Source: Reinekea marinisedimentorum
GTDB lineage: Bacteria > Pseudomonadota > Gammaproteobacteria > Pseudomonadales > Natronospirillaceae
Length of the DNA stretch: 64,000 nt
Direction of reading: 5' to 3'
Assembly (NCBI RefSeq): GCF_004341165.1
Contig: NZ_SLZR01000008.1
Span: 62,001 to 126,000 of the forward strand
In this document: in pieces, positions 49,624-59,453 of the stretch
Layout: each line of letters starts with the position of its first letter
Numbering within the stretch: position 1 is the first letter of the stretch
Translations under genes and position numbers: made by a program
Notes under the pieces: generated by a model
Told to the model about the DNA's origin: nothing
What the model saw: the letters and a program-made list of their open reading frames with translations, nothing else
Databases searched by the model: none

Positions 49624-49672
49624 TTGTCAGCCTGAATCAAATTATGACAATATACTGTTTATTCATACAGCC
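49624..49672 (+). promoter_or_regulatory. recA promoter with LexA (SOS) box
   Basis: A LexA-type operator, TACTGTTTATTCATACAGCC (49653-49672), carries the invariant CTG-N10-CAG. TTGTCA (49624-49629) and CAATAT (49648-49653) form a -35/-10 pair with 18 bases between, so LexA would block the -10. Confidence 0.85.
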
Positions 49673-49692
49673 TTTAATTCGGAAGAACGATT

Positions 49693-50751
49693 ATGGACAT
49701 CAATAAAGAAAAAGCTTTAACCGCGGCATTAGGTCAAATTGAACGCCAGTTCGGTAAAGGCTCGGTTATGCGCCTGGGCGATAAAGACCAGCTGGATATT
49801 CCGGCAATCTCAACCGGCTCGCTGGGTTTGGATATTGCGCTCGGTATTGGTGGCTTGCCTAAAGGTCGGGTTGTTGAGATCTATGGTCCTGAATCTTCCG
49901 GTAAAACTACACTGACGCTGCAGGTTATTGCAGAAGCACAGAAGGCCGGTGGCACCTGTGCGTTTGTCGATGCTGAGCACGCTCTGGATCCTTCCTATGC
50001 CCAGAAACTGGGGGTTAAGGTAGATGATCTGTTGGTTTCCCAGCCGGATACCGGTGAGCAGGCACTGGAAATCGCCGATATGCTGGTGCGCTCCAATGCT
50101 GTCGACGTCATCGTTATCGACTCGGTCGCGGCTTTGGTTCCTAAGGCAGAAATTGAAGGCGAAATGGGTGACCACCACGTTGGTTTGCAGGCACGATTGA
50201 TGTCTCAGGCGCTGCGTAAAATTACCGGTAACATCAAAACCGCCAACTGTCTGGTGATCTTCATTAACCAGATCCGTATGAAGATTGGCGTTATGTTTGG
50301 TAATCCGGAAACCACCACGGGTGGTAATGCCCTGAAGTTCTACTCGTCTGTTCGTTTGGATATCCGTCGTACAGGTACCATCAAAGACGGTGACGAAGTA
50401 GTGGGCTCCGAAACCCGCGTTAAGGTCGTGAAGAACAAGGTGGCTCCACCGTTTAAACAGGCAGAGTTCCAGATTATGTACGGCCAGGGTATCTACCATA
50501 TGGGTGAGGTGATCGACCTGGGCGTTAAGATCGGCCTGGTTGAAAAATCGGGTGCCTGGTACTCTTATAAGGGCAACAAGATCGGCCAGGGTAAGGCAAA
50601 TGCCGCACGCTTCCTGAGTGACAACATGGAAATGGCCAATGAGATTGAGACCGCTGTTCGGGCTAAGTTTCTGGATAAAAAAGACCCGGAACCTGCCAAG
50701 GCTGAAGCAGAAGCAGAGCCGGCTAAGCCAAAAGCCAAAGCTAAGGGCTGA
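49693..50751 (+). CDS. recA: Recombinase RecA
   Basis: Strand-exchange protein and co-protease for LexA. 352 aa. Walker A GPESSGKT at 65-72, Walker B in [15 protein letters not shown]-binding loops around [26 protein letters not shown] region and [27 protein letters not shown] in pieces. The C-terminal tail is unusual in composition: E/A/P/K repeats ending AKPKAKAKG, so the very end is basic instead of acidic as in E. coli. Regulated by the LexA box upstream; a hairpin separates it from recX. Confidence 0.98.
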   Translation: MDINKEKALTAALGQIERQFGKGSVMRLGDKDQLDIPAISTGSLGLDIALGIGGLPKGRVVEIYGPESSGKTTLTLQVIAEAQKAGGTCAFVDAEHALDPSYAQKLGVKVDDLLVSQPDTGEQALEIADMLVRSNAVDVIVIDSVAALVPKAEIEGEMGDHHVGLQARLMSQALRKITGNIKTANCLVIFINQIRMKIGVMFGNPETTTGGNALKFYSSVRLDIRRTGTIKDGDEVVGSETRVKVVKNKVAPPFKQAEFQIMYGQGIYHMGEVIDLGVKIGLVEKSGAWYSYKGNKIGQGKANAARFLSDNMEMANEIETAVRAKFLDKKDPEPAKAEAEAEPAKPKAKAKG

Positions 50752-50774
50752 TCTCGGGTCTGTAAGCGCAATCC

Positions 50775-50804
50775 AAAGCCTGCTAATTGAGCGGGCTTTT
50801 TGGT
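50775..50804 (+). terminator. Terminator between recA and recX
   Basis: A 10-bp stem (AAAGCCTGCT with AGCGGGCTTT, one G-U pair), loop AATTG, then TTTTTGG and TTTTT. Probably lets through a minority of transcripts into recX, as in other bacteria. Confidence 0.85.
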
Positions 50805-50820
50805 TTTTAAGGGAGGTTGA

Positions 50821-51273
50821 ATGAGTATCTGGAATGCCGCGCTGGGTTTGCTTGCCCGTAGGGAATATTCGCAGCACGAGTTAAAAAGCAAACTGAGCGG
50901 AAAGTTTCCTGATTCCGGGGAAGAGATCGAGCAGGTGCTGGCACGGCTGATTGATCAGGGGCTGCAATCGGATGAGCGCTATGTTGATATGTGGCTGAAC
51001 AGTCAGATAGAAAAGGGGCGTGGCCCGGTTCGGATAACCTATGACGCCCGCCAGAAAGGTATTGCCCACCTGATGGAGAGTGCGATGCAGGCTAAAAATA
51101 TTGATTGGTTCGAGTTGGCAGCGGCCTGTTTGCAACGTAAGTTTTCAGCCGTAGCCGATCAAAAAGAGAAGGCCAGAGCCTATCGGTTTCTCAGTTATCG
51201 GGGTTTTAATCCCGATATGATTCGTTATGCCGTCGAGCAATTGTCTACTAGTGACAGCTCATCGTTTCACTAA
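50821..51273 (+). CDS. recX: Regulatory protein RecX
   Basis: Inhibitor of RecA filament growth. 150 aa made of three-helix repeats; LLARREYSQHELKSKL, VLARLIDQGLQSDERYVDMWL and FLSYRGFNPDMIRYAV are the family's landmarks. GGGAGG lies directly upstream of the ATG. Located 69 bases after recA, past a terminator. Confidence 0.94.
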   Translation: MSIWNAALGLLARREYSQHELKSKLSGKFPDSGEEIEQVLARLIDQGLQSDERYVDMWLNSQIEKGRGPVRITYDARQKGIAHLMESAMQAKNIDWFELAAACLQRKFSAVADQKEKARAYRFLSYRGFNPDMIRYAVEQLSTSDSSSFH

Positions 51274-51364
51274 TTTACAAGCATTTGTCGCGGAATTTAG
51301 ACCAAATCGAACAGCGGGTTCCTAATCTTAAATAGCTGGTATTTCCTCTGTGAGTCCATGTGTG

Positions 51365-51370
51365 TACTAT
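51365..51370 (+). promoter_or_regulatory. Candidate -10 element of alaS
   Basis: TACTAT lies 48 bases before the alaS start in a 144-base gap. The -35 region is weak. No T-box or other recognisable leader was seen. Confidence 0.35.
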
Positions 51371-51417
51371 TGTCTGCCTTTTTTAGCCGAAGCATTCAAT
51401 AGAGAATCCTATTTCCA

Positions 51418-54021
51418 ATGAGAACCTCAGAAATCCGCCGCCGCTTTCTTGATTATTTTGCTGAAAATGGCCATCGAGTAGTACCCGCTGGCTCATTAGT
51501 TCCAGGTAATGATCCGACCCTGCTATTTACCAATGCCGGTATGAACCAGTTTAAAGACGTGTTTTTGGGTTCAGATAAACGGGATTATTCACGAGCGACA
51601 ACCGCGCAACGCTGCGTGCGTGCAGGTGGTAAACATAACGATTTGGAAAATGTAGGGTACACCGCCCGTCACCATACATTCTTTGAAATGCTCGGTAATT
51701 TCAGTTTCGGCGACTACTTCAAAGAAGAAGCAATCGGTTTTGCCTGGAACTTCCTGACCAAAGAGCTTGGCCTGCCTGCCGAAAAACTCTGGGTCACCGT
51801 TTATAAAGATGACGATGAAGCCGCTGATATCTGGGTGAACAAAATAGGTGTTCCGGCGGATCGGCTCTCCCGTCTTGGCGATAAAGATAACTTCTGGATG
51901 ATGGGCGATACCGGTCCGTGTGGCCCCTGTTCTGAAATTTTCTATGATCACGGTGAAGATGTGCCCGGTGGCCCTCCGGGCAGCCCGGACGATGACCTGG
52001 ACCGTTATATCGAAATCTGGAACCTGGTCTTCATGCAGTTTGATACGCAGGAAGATGGTATCCGTAAGCCGTTGCCTAAACCGTCTGTTGATACGGGTAT
52101 GGGTTTGGAGCGCTTGGCGGCTATCCTCCAGGACGTACACAGTAACTATGAGATCGATCTGTTCCAGGCACTCATCAAAGCAGCCATGCGCGAGACCGGC
52201 TGTACTGATATTGAAAACCGCTCATTGCGTGTTATCGCCGACCATATCCGTTCCTCTGCGTTCCTGATTGCCGATGGTGTTATTCCTTCCAATGAAGGTC
52301 GTGGCTATGTGTTACGGCGAATTATTCGTCGTGCCATTCGTCACGGCTATAAGCTTGGTTGTGAAGGCCTGTTCTTTAATAAGCTGGTTTCCGATCTGGT
52401 TAATGAAATGGGTGAAGCCTATCCGGAGTTAGCGGAGCAGGCGGCTCATGTTCAGAAAGTTCTGATTATTGAAGAAGAACAGTTTGCCCGCACACTCGCC
52501 AACGGTATGGCCATCCTGGAGGATGGTATCGAATCGTTGGAAGGTAAGGTGATTCCGGGTGAGCTGGTGTTCAAATTATACGATACCTACGGTTTCCCAG
52601 CTGACCTGACGGCTGATGTCGCCCGTGAAAAAGGTCTGGAGATTGATCAGCAGGGCTTTGAGGCTTCGATGGCTGCCCAGCGTGAGCGAGCTAAAGCCAA
52701 CAGCAAGTTTACGCTCGATCGTGACATTGATTTAAACCTGGAAGGTGAAACCGAATTCCTGGGCTATGAGTCACTGATTGGCAGTGGTGAAGTGGCTAAG
52801 CTGCTGAAGGCTGGCGAAACTGTCAGCGAGCTATCATCCGGGGATGAAGGTCTGGTTATTCTCGACAAAACACCTTTCTATGCCGAGTCCGGCGGTCAAT
52901 CCGGTGATATCGGTCGTTTATCCGCTGAGGGTGTGGAACTGGAAGTTGTTGACTGCACCAAGCTGCAAGGGCATCACCTGCATCGGGTTAAGGTTGTAAG
53001 CGGCACAGTCGCCGTTGGCGCCGTGCTGGATGCAACCGTTGCTCGTGATGAGCGTCTAAATACCGCACGCCATCACAGTGCTACTCACCTGATGCATGCC
53101 GCACTGCGGAAGGTGCTGGGCACCCATGTGCAGCAGCGTGGCTCGCTGGTTGCGTTCGATAAACTGCGCTTTGATTTCTCTCACCTTGAAGCGGTTACCC
53201 GGGAAGAGCTAAAGCAGGTTGAATTGCTGGTAAACCAGCAGATTCAGTCAAACAGCCCGGTAGTGACAGAGTTGATGGATATTGATTCGGCACGCGAAGC
53301 CGGAGCTATGGCCCTGTTCGGTGAAAAGTACGATGAAAACGTTCGTGTACTATCGATGGGAACCGACGGTTTCTCCAAAGAGCTATGCGGGGGGACTCAC
53401 GTTTCAGCAACCGGCGATATCGGCGTGTTCCGCATTCAGTCTGAAAGCGGTATTGCAGCGGGTGTACGTCGTATTGAAGCGGTTGTCGGCCCATACGCTA
53501 TTGCGGATATTCACGCTCAGGATCAGTCTGTATTTAACGTTCAGTCAATGCTCAAATGTTCGGCAGACCAGGTTGCGGAAAAGGTAACCCAGACCCTGGC
53601 ACACACCAAAGAGCTGGAAAAACAGATTGAACAGCTCAAGGCCAAGCTGGCAAGTTCCGCGGCCAGTGACCTGACCTCATCGGCCATGGAGATTAATGGT
53701 GTAAAAGTCCTGGCTGCGCGCCTGGACGGTGTCGATGCCAAATCCCTGCGCACGACCATGGATCAGATGAAAGACAAGCTGGGTAGCGCTATTGTTGTTC
53801 TCGCAGCAGTGAATGATGACAAGGTGCAGCTCGCTGCCGGTGTGACCAAAGATCAGATTTCGGTGATCAAGGCCGGTGATCTGGTGAAAGAGGTTGGTGC
53901 GAAAATGGGCGCCAAAGGCGGCGGTAAGCCAGATATGGCCATGGCCGGTGGCGGCGATGTGCAAAAACTGGCAGAGGCATTGGACTATGCTGTTGCCTTT
54001 GTGAAAGAGACACTTGCTTAA
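51418..54021 (+). CDS. alaS: Alanyl-tRNA synthetase
   Basis: Charges tRNA-Ala and edits mischarged Ser/Gly. 867 aa. Class II aminoacylation core (starting [19 protein letters not shown]; motif 2 near [24 protein letters not shown] in pieces), editing domain with zinc ligands [12 protein letters not shown] and ELCGGTHV (HxxxH ... CxxxH), and a C-terminal DHHA1 domain with [15 protein letters not shown]. Length is close to E. coli (876). The Shine-Dalgarno is weak. Followed 14 bases later by lysC. Confidence 0.98.
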   Translation: MRTSEIRRRFLDYFAENGHRVVPAGSLVPGNDPTLLFTNAGMNQFKDVFLGSDKRDYSRATTAQRCVRAGGKHNDLENVGYTARHHTFFEMLGNFSFGDYFKEEAIGFAWNFLTKELGLPAEKLWVTVYKDDDEAADIWVNKIGVPADRLSRLGDKDNFWMMGDTGPCGPCSEIFYDHGEDVPGGPPGSPDDDLDRYIEIWNLVFMQFDTQEDGIRKPLPKPSVDTGMGLERLAAILQDVHSNYEIDLFQALIKAAMRETGCTDIENRSLRVIADHIRSSAFLIADGVIPSNEGRGYVLRRIIRRAIRHGYKLGCEGLFFNKLVSDLVNEMGEAYPELAEQAAHVQKVLIIEEEQFARTLANGMAILEDGIESLEGKVIPGELVFKLYDTYGFPADLTADVAREKGLEIDQQGFEASMAAQRERAKANSKFTLDRDIDLNLEGETEFLGYESLIGSGEVAKLLKAGETVSELSSGDEGLVILDKTPFYAESGGQSGDIGRLSAEGVELEVVDCTKLQGHHLHRVKVVSGTVAVGAVLDATVARDERLNTARHHSATHLMHAALRKVLGTHVQQRGSLVAFDKLRFDFSHLEAVTREELKQVELLVNQQIQSNSPVVTELMDIDSAREAGAMALFGEKYDENVRVLSMGTDGFSKELCGGTHVSATGDIGVFRIQSESGIAAGVRRIEAVVGPYAIADIHAQDQSVFNVQSMLKCSADQVAEKVTQTLAHTKELEKQIEQLKAKLASSAASDLTSSAMEINGVKVLAARLDGVDAKSLRTTMDQMKDKLGSAIVVLAAVNDDKVQLAAGVTKDQISVIKAGDLVKEVGAKMGAKGGGKPDMAMAGGGDVQKLAEALDYAVAFVKETLA

Positions 54022-54035
54022 GGGCTTAAAATTTC

Positions 54036-55271
54036 ATGGCGTTATATGTGCAAAAATTCGGCGGCACTTCTGTAGGCACTATCGAGCGGATACAGGCTGT
54101 CGCTAAGAAAATAAAATCTTACCGTGATGAAGGTCATGATGTCGTTGCTGTGGTTTCTGCCATGAGTGGCGAAACTAACCGTCTGCTTTCGCTGTCTTCA
54201 GAAATATCATCCGATCCGAGTCCTCGTGAATTGGATGTATTGGTATCGACCGGTGAGCAGGTCACTATAGCATTGGTGTCGATGGCGCTGCAGGAGCTGG
54301 GTTGCGAGGCAAAGTCGTACACCGGTGACCAGATTAAGATTTTAACCGACAGTGCGCATACCAAAGCCCGTATTAAAGATATTGATGTCAATAACATTCA
54401 GGAAGACCTGAAAAAAGGCAGGATCGTTGTTGTTGCCGGTTTTCAGGGTGTGGATGCGCAGGGTAATACCACTACGCTGGGGCGTGGTGGTTCTGATACG
54501 TCCGCCGTGGCTGTTGCCGCTGCTCTGAAGGCCGATGAGTGCCAGATTTACACCGATGTCGATGGCGTTTACACCACTGACCCGCGGGTTGTGGAAAAAG
54601 CCAAAAAGCTTGATCAGATCACATTTGAAGAAATGTTGGAGATGGCAAGCCTTGGTTCTAAGGTGCTTCAGATACGTTCGGTTGAATTTGCAGGCAAATA
54701 TCATGTGCCGCTGCGTGTGTTGTCCAGTTTTGTTGAGGGTGACGGCACATTAATTACTTTTGAGGGTGATCAGAAAATGGAACAACCAGTAATCTCAGGA
54801 ATTGCATTTAATCGGGATGAGGCCAAGCTGACCTTGGTTGGCGTTCCTGATATCCCTGGTGCGGCAAGCCGGATTCTGGGGCCGGTAAGTGCGGCCAATA
54901 TTGAAGTCGATATGATTGTGCAGAACGTTGCCGAAGATAAAACAACGGATTTTACCTTCACCGTGCACAGAAACGACTATAAGCGCGTGATTCAGGTTCT
55001 CGAATCTGTCGCTGAAGATCTCGGGGCACAAACCGTTACCGGTGATAATTCCATCGCTAAGGTCTCTATCGTCGGTGTGGGTATGCGTTCACATGCGGGT
55101 GTTGCCTCAAAGATGTTTGACTGCCTGGCCGCGGAAAACATCAATATTTTAATGATCTCTACGTCAGAGATTAAAATTTCAGTGGTCATAGAAGAAAAGT
55201 ATCTGGAGTTGGCTGTTCGTGCGCTGCATACCGCTTTTGATTTAGACGCCGCTGATATCGCAGCCGAGTAA
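54036..55271 (+). CDS. lysC: Aspartate kinase
   Basis: First step of the aspartate pathway to lysine, methionine, threonine and diaminopimelate. 411 aa, monofunctional class II type: kinase domain with the start VQKFGGTSVGTIERIQAVA, GRGGSDTSAVAVAAAL and TDVDGVYTTDPR, and two C-terminal ACT domains (about 265-405; VGVPDIPGAASRILGPVSA and VGVGMRSHAGVASKMFD), the sites of feedback control. An internal GTG/ATG could make a separate beta subunit as in some relatives; I see no clear signal. csrA follows, the pseudomonad order. Confidence 0.96.
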   Translation: MALYVQKFGGTSVGTIERIQAVAKKIKSYRDEGHDVVAVVSAMSGETNRLLSLSSEISSDPSPRELDVLVSTGEQVTIALVSMALQELGCEAKSYTGDQIKILTDSAHTKARIKDIDVNNIQEDLKKGRIVVVAGFQGVDAQGNTTTLGRGGSDTSAVAVAAALKADECQIYTDVDGVYTTDPRVVEKAKKLDQITFEEMLEMASLGSKVLQIRSVEFAGKYHVPLRVLSSFVEGDGTLITFEGDQKMEQPVISGIAFNRDEAKLTLVGVPDIPGAASRILGPVSAANIEVDMIVQNVAEDKTTDFTFTVHRNDYKRVIQVLESVAEDLGAQTVTGDNSIAKVSIVGVGMRSHAGVASKMFDCLAAENINILMISTSEIKISVVIEEKYLELAVRALHTAFDLDAADIAAE

Positions 55272-55485
55272 GCTACAAGTTATTGGGCATCATTGAAGTT
55301 TCGAGGGAGCGTCATTTCTGGTTTTCAGCCAGCAATAACAATGGACTGTTGTTCTTTGACCACCACTAGGTGAATTCGACTTTCTTTTTTATAATTATTG
55401 ACAATACTTGGGGTATGTAGGGCATTCAGTCGATTGGTGACTGAATGATTAGGACAGCCCCAAGAGTAAAGCAGGAGAAACTTTA

Positions 55486-55677
55486 ATGCTGATTTTAACC
55501 CGCCGGGTCGGTGAAACATTAATGATTGGTGATGAAGTTACTGTCACGGTACTCGGAGTTAAAGGTAATCAGGTTCGTATTGGTGTCAATGCGCCAAAAG
55601 ATGTTGCAGTGCACCGTGAAGAAATCTATCAGCGCATTCAGCGCGAGATGGGTCAGCCAGATCAGCCAGAGGAATAA
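55486..55677 (+). CDS. csrA: Carbon storage regulator CsrA/RsmA
   Basis: Post-transcriptional regulator that binds GGA-containing hairpins in mRNA leaders. 63 aa; [20 protein letters not shown] with the RNA-contact residues L4, T5, R6 and the later VHREEI with R44-type arginine are intact. GGAGA lies just upstream of the ATG. The 214-base gap to lysC contains AT-rich sequence with TATAAT and TTGACA strings that do not form a properly spaced pair. Confidence 0.97.
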   Translation: MLILTRRVGETLMIGDEVTVTVLGVKGNQVRIGVNAPKDVAVHREEIYQRIQREMGQPDQPEE

Positions 55678-55746
55678 CTTCCAATATCCGGCCGCACTTT
55701 CTAACCAGTAAAATTCGCTAATGTGTTAATTTTATTGAGTTTTTTC

Positions 55747-55774
55747 TTTTTTTTTGAAAAAAACATGGTAAGAT
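55747..55774 (+). promoter_or_regulatory. Candidate promoter of the tRNA cluster
   Basis: TAAGAT (55769-55774) is followed by a GC-rich discriminator (GCGCGCC) typical of stringently controlled stable-RNA promoters. The -35 is poor (a T-run), and the sequence upstream is extremely T-rich and may act as an UP element. Confidence 0.5.
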
Positions 55775-55788
55775 GCGCGCCGTTGTTT

Positions 55789-55878
55789 GGAGAGATGGCC
55801 GAGTGGCTGAAGGCGCGCCCCTGCTAAGGGCGTATGGGCGAAAGCTCATCGAGGGTTCGAATCCCTCTCTCTCCGCCA
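55789..55878 (+). tRNA. tRNA-Ser (anticodon GCU)
   Basis: 90 bases including encoded CCA. Acceptor arms GGAGAGA and TCTCTCC close the molecule; the anticodon loop is CTGCTAA with GCT at 55823-55825; the long variable arm (around GTATGGGCGAAAGCTCATC) is class II, as expected for serine. T loop GGGTTCGAATCCC. Reads AGC and AGU. Confidence 0.97.
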
Positions 55879-55903
55879 TTGACCAGTTTAATACTGGTTT
55901 TAA

Positions 55904-55980
55904 GCGCCCGTAGCTCAGCTGGATAGAGTACCTGGCTACGAACCAGGCGGTCGTACGTTCGAATCGTACCGGGCGCGCCA
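55904..55980 (+). tRNA. tRNA-Arg (anticodon ACG), copy 1
   Basis: 77 bases including encoded CCA. Acceptor GCGCCCG pairs with CGGGCGC; anticodon loop CTACGAA with ACG at 55938-55940 (A34 becomes inosine, reading CGU/CGC/CGA). 25 bases after the tRNA-Ser gene. Identical in sequence to the copy at 56029. Confidence 0.97.
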
Positions 55981-56028
55981 ACTTCCTACTTACAGTGCGG
56001 GTAGAGAAGGTTTAAAATGCACTGATGC

Positions 56029-56105
56029 GCGCCCGTAGCTCAGCTGGATAGAGTACCTGGCTACGAACCAGGCGGTCGTACGTTCGAATCGTACCGGGCG
56101 CGCCA
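56029..56105 (+). tRNA. tRNA-Arg (anticodon ACG), copy 2
   Basis: 77 bases, identical to the copy at 55904-55980; anticodon ACG at 56063-56065. Separated from copy 1 by a 48-base spacer that is not repeated. The following T-rich stretch (56107-56160) may end the transcript, though no hairpin is obvious. Confidence 0.97.
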
Positions 56106-56163
56106 CTTCTTCTCGTTTTCAATTCCCTTGTTCTCTTTTATAATTTCCTTTGTTTTTTTGTCC

Positions 56164-57102
56164 TTAATTCCTGTAGCCCGTCAGCAGTTCGGTTATTTCA
56201 GCTACGTCTGTTAATGGCCTCAGTTCCAGATACAGATCTGCTGCGCGTGGATTGGACTCCTTCAAATGCTTCAGCCATTGTTTTAATCGCCCCGAGCAGT
56301 AGCGGTGGCTCATTTGGTCGGTTACCGCCTGCCAGAACTCCATAATGATGGCGTGCAAGTCTGTCCAGTCGGTGCTGCCACTGTGCGTGCCTTTTATCTG
56401 TTGTGCCAGCCAGGGGTTTCTGACCGCCCCGCGGCCGATCATAAGGTGCTGACAGCCGGATGCCTTCAATGCCTGCCTGGCGGTGTCGTCGCACCAGATG
56501 TCGCCATTGATGATCAGCGGCGTGCTCACCCTGTTGCTGATTTCTTCCACCAAGTGCCAGTGAGCCGGCGGGGCATAGCCCTGCACCTTGGTTCGGGCGT
56601 GCACGGTAATTTCATCCGCACCGGCAGAGGCCAGGGCGCTGGCGCACTCAATCATCTGGCTACTGTCTTCGTAGCCCAGTCGCATTTTTGCCGAAACAGC
56701 GTGCTCTTCAGGTACTGCCTGCCTGACGGCTTTCACAATCCGGTACAGTGTTTCCGGTTCATTGAGCAGAATGGCACCGCCAAGGCTGTTGTTCACCGTT
56801 TTGCTCGGGCAACCAAAATTCAGGTCAATGCCGTGGGAGCCAAGTTCTATTGCGCGCAGCGCATTTCTTGCCAGTGCATCCGCATGGTTGCCCAGTAGCT
56901 GTACACGAACCGGTGTATCGACGCCTGTTAGCGCATGCTGATTGAGCTCCGGAACAATTCGGTAAAAAACAGACGGTGGCAGCAGCTGGTCTACAACTCT
57001 GACGAATTCGGTAATAACCAGGTCATATCCGCCTCGGTGGGCGATGATGTTTCTCAGGAAATGGTCGGCGAGGCCTTCCATAGGCGCCAGATAAATTTTC
57101 AT
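56164..57102 (-). CDS. dusC: tRNA-dihydrouridine(16) synthase DusC
   Basis: Flavoprotein that reduces U16 in the D loop of tRNAs with NADPH. 312 aa TIM barrel; start MKIYLAPMEGLADHFLR, FMN/substrate segments GIDLNFGCPSKTVNNSLGGA (catalytic Cys) and KMRLGYEDS, ITVHARTKVQGYAPPAHW, INGDIWCDD and MIGRGAVRNPW. The short N-terminus and GCPSKTVN wording point to DusC, not DusA/DusB. It ends 58 bases from, and convergent with, the tRNA genes. Confidence 0.93.
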   Translation of the reverse strand: MKIYLAPMEGLADHFLRNIIAHRGGYDLVITEFVRVVDQLLPPSVFYRIVPELNQHALTGVDTPVRVQLLGNHADALARNALRAIELGSHGIDLNFGCPSKTVNNSLGGAILLNEPETLYRIVKAVRQAVPEEHAVSAKMRLGYEDSSQMIECASALASAGADEITVHARTKVQGYAPPAHWHLVEEISNRVSTPLIINGDIWCDDTARQALKASGCQHLMIGRGAVRNPWLAQQIKGTHSGSTDWTDLHAIIMEFWQAVTDQMSHRYCSGRLKQWLKHLKESNPRAADLYLELRPLTDVAEITELLTGYRN

Positions 57103-57365
57103 TAGCGGTGTGCAAAATCAGTGTGGAGGCGCATGTTATTAAAGGAAAAATCAATTGGCGAGGGGTTTATCGAAACGTCTTGTTTAGCTTGCCTTTTTGA
57201 GTCAGATCAGCCGATTGGCATAATTGTTTGGCACCTTTTGCCAGATGGCGAGTCATTGCGCCATTTCGATGCTTTAATGTAATCTAACTGGTGAAATCGG
57301 GCAGTTAAATGCCTAACGCTGAATAACAAGAACAATCCAATTCAATTAAACAGGGGCTAATCCTT

Positions 57366-57605
57366 ATGTCTGAGCTCATGTCGGGCGGTATAAACCTCAT
57401 GATTATGGGTATGAGTACCGTTTTCATATTTCTGGCGATATTGGTGGTCGGCACCAATTTAATGTCATTTTTAATCAAGCAGCTTCCTGCTCCAGCCGTG
57501 CCTGAGCCGGCTGCAAAAGCTGCACGGCCTCAGGCTGAGAACGCTGAGGCATTGACTGAAGTGGCTGCTGTAGCCGCGGCTGCCAGGCAGTTTCATAAAC
57601 GTTAA
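57366..57605 (+). CDS. oadG: Oxaloacetate decarboxylase gamma chain
   Basis: Small membrane subunit that holds OadA and OadB together and binds zinc. 79 aa: one transmembrane helix (about 9-33, [19 protein letters not shown]) and an Ala/Pro-rich tail ending FHKR with the histidine found in this family. The ATG at 57366 follows AGGGG by about ten bases. First gene of oadGAB. The 263-base gap upstream, shared divergently with dusC, shows no convincing promoter or operator. Confidence 0.9.
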   Translation: MSELMSGGINLMIMGMSTVFIFLAILVVGTNLMSFLIKQLPAPAVPEPAAKAARPQAENAEALTEVAAVAAAARQFHKR

Positions 57606-57652
57606 AGCTGGCGCTTTGCGGCGCATTCTTTAGATTCTTGAAGGTGGAATCC

Positions 57653-59440
57653 ATGACAACGAAGAACCCGATAAAAATAACTGATGTTGTACTGCGTGAT
57701 GCACATCAGTCTCTGTTTGCAACCCGACTGCGCATAGACGACATGCTGCCAATCTGCGAAAAACTGGATCAGGTTGGCTACTGGTCGCTGGAATCCTGGG
57801 GCGGTGCGACATTCGATGCCTGTATTCGTTTTCTGGGTGAAGACCCATGGGATCGTATCCGTGAACTGAAAAAGGCTATGCCTAATACCCGTCAGCAAAT
57901 GCTGCTGCGCGGTCAAAATCTTTTAGGTTACCGTCACTACGCAGACGATGTTGTCGATAAGTTTGTTGAGCGGGCAGTGAAGAACGGCGTTGATGTGTTC
58001 CGTGTCTTCGATGCAATGAATGACCCGCGCAATCTGCAGCGCGCTATGCACGCGGTTCGTAAGCAGGGGGCTCATGCTCAGGGAACCATCTCGTTCACAA
58101 CCAGTCCGGTGCATACGGTTGAAAAGTGGATGTCTCTGGCCAAAGAAATTGAAGACATGGGCGCAGACTCGATCGCCATTAAGGATATGTCTGGCATTCT
58201 GGCACCTTATGATGCATACGAGCTGATCAGCCAGATGAAGGCATCATTGGATATCCCGATTTCTTTCCACACTCATGCGACATCCGGCCTGTCATCAATG
58301 ACCCAGTTGAAGGCCATTGAAGCCGGTGTGGATCATATTGATACAGCAATCTCTTCCATGTCGATGACTTATGGTCATTCACCAACAGAGGCACTGGTTG
58401 CCGCACTGCAGGGGACTGACCGCGATTCCGGGCTCGATCTAACCCTGCTTGAAGAGATTGCCACCTACTTCCGCAGAATTCGTAAAAAGTACGCTAAATT
58501 CGAAGGCCAATTGCGTGGTACCGATACCCGCATTCTGATTGCTCAGGTGCCGGGTGGCATGTTGACCAACATGGAGGGGCAGCTGAAAGAGCAGGGCGCC
58601 GCCGATAAGTTCGATGAGGTACTGGAAGAGATTCCTCGGGTGCGTAAGGATTTAGGTTATATCCCGCTGGTTACACCTACCTCTCAAATTGTCGGCACGC
58701 AGGCGGTGCTCAACGTACTGACCGGTGAGCGCTACAAGTCCATTTCCAAAGAGACTCAGGCCATTCTTAAGGGTGAGTACGGTGCTGCACCTTCCGAGTT
58801 TAACAAAGAGCTGCAGGCGCGTGTGCTCGATGGTGGCGAGCCTGTTACCTGTCGTCCGGCAGACTTGCTGGAGAATGAATTCGATAAATTAACCGAAGAA
58901 GTGGGCAGCCTGGCAAAAGAAAAAGGCTTTAAGCTGTCTGATGATGTCGCCGACGACGTACTGATCTATGCACTGTTCCCGCAGATTGGTCTGAAATTCC
59001 TGCAGAACCGCGGAGATGCCAGTGCCTTTGAGCCTGCGCCAACGGGTGAAGAGGTTAAGCCGGCAGCTAAATCCGGCAGCGGTGTTTATACCGTTGACCT
59101 GAATGGCAAGTCTTATGTCGCTGAGGTGAATGAGTCCGGTGATGTAACGGTGACCATAAACGGTAAGTCATACGTCACCAGTGTTTCAGAGGGGGGCGAA
59201 GTTTCTGCAGCACCGGTGGCCAGTGCCAGTGGCGCAGAAATATCGGCACCGTTGGCAGGAAACATATTCAAGGTGCTGGTAGCGCCTGGTGATGTTGTCG
59301 AGGAAGGTCAGGTGGTCGTGATTCTGGAAGCCATGAAGATGGAAACTGAAGTTCGTGCGACACAATCGGGCACAGTTAGCAGCGTTGCTGTTAAAGAAGG
59401 TGATTCGGTAGCTGTTGGCGATTGCCTGTTTACCCTGTAA
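57653..59440 (+). CDS. oadA: Oxaloacetate decarboxylase alpha chain (biotin carboxyltransferase)
   Basis: Transfers the carboxyl group of oxaloacetate to biotin, giving pyruvate. 595 aa: carboxyltransferase barrel (about 5-460; [45 protein letters not shown] with metal histidines) and a C-terminal biotinyl domain with EAMKMETEV, whose lysine carries biotin. A Gly/Ser/Pro-containing linker joins them. The ATG at 57653 has GGTGGA five bases upstream; an upstream TTG at 57638 is unlikely. Works with OadB as a sodium pump. Confidence 0.97.
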   Translation: MTTKNPIKITDVVLRDAHQSLFATRLRIDDMLPICEKLDQVGYWSLESWGGATFDACIRFLGEDPWDRIRELKKAMPNTRQQMLLRGQNLLGYRHYADDVVDKFVERAVKNGVDVFRVFDAMNDPRNLQRAMHAVRKQGAHAQGTISFTTSPVHTVEKWMSLAKEIEDMGADSIAIKDMSGILAPYDAYELISQMKASLDIPISFHTHATSGLSSMTQLKAIEAGVDHIDTAISSMSMTYGHSPTEALVAALQGTDRDSGLDLTLLEEIATYFRRIRKKYAKFEGQLRGTDTRILIAQVPGGMLTNMEGQLKEQGAADKFDEVLEEIPRVRKDLGYIPLVTPTSQIVGTQAVLNVLTGERYKSISKETQAILKGEYGAAPSEFNKELQARVLDGGEPVTCRPADLLENEFDKLTEEVGSLAKEKGFKLSDDVADDVLIYALFPQIGLKFLQNRGDASAFEPAPTGEEVKPAAKSGSGVYTVDLNGKSYVAEVNESGDVTVTINGKSYVTSVSEGGEVSAAPVASASGAEISAPLAGNIFKVLVAPGDVVEEGQVVVILEAMKMETEVRATQSGTVSSVAVKEGDSVAVGDCLFTL

Positions 59441-59453
59441 GGAGCGCCAGACC

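Noticed and set aside
55390..55403. TATAAT and TTGACA strings upstream of csrA.
   Set aside because: They are in the wrong order and neither has a partner hexamer at 16-18 bases.
57220..57260. TTGGCACCTTTTGCCA upstream of oadG as a possible sigma-54 promoter.
   Set aside because: The GG and GC elements are 8 bases apart, not the required 10.
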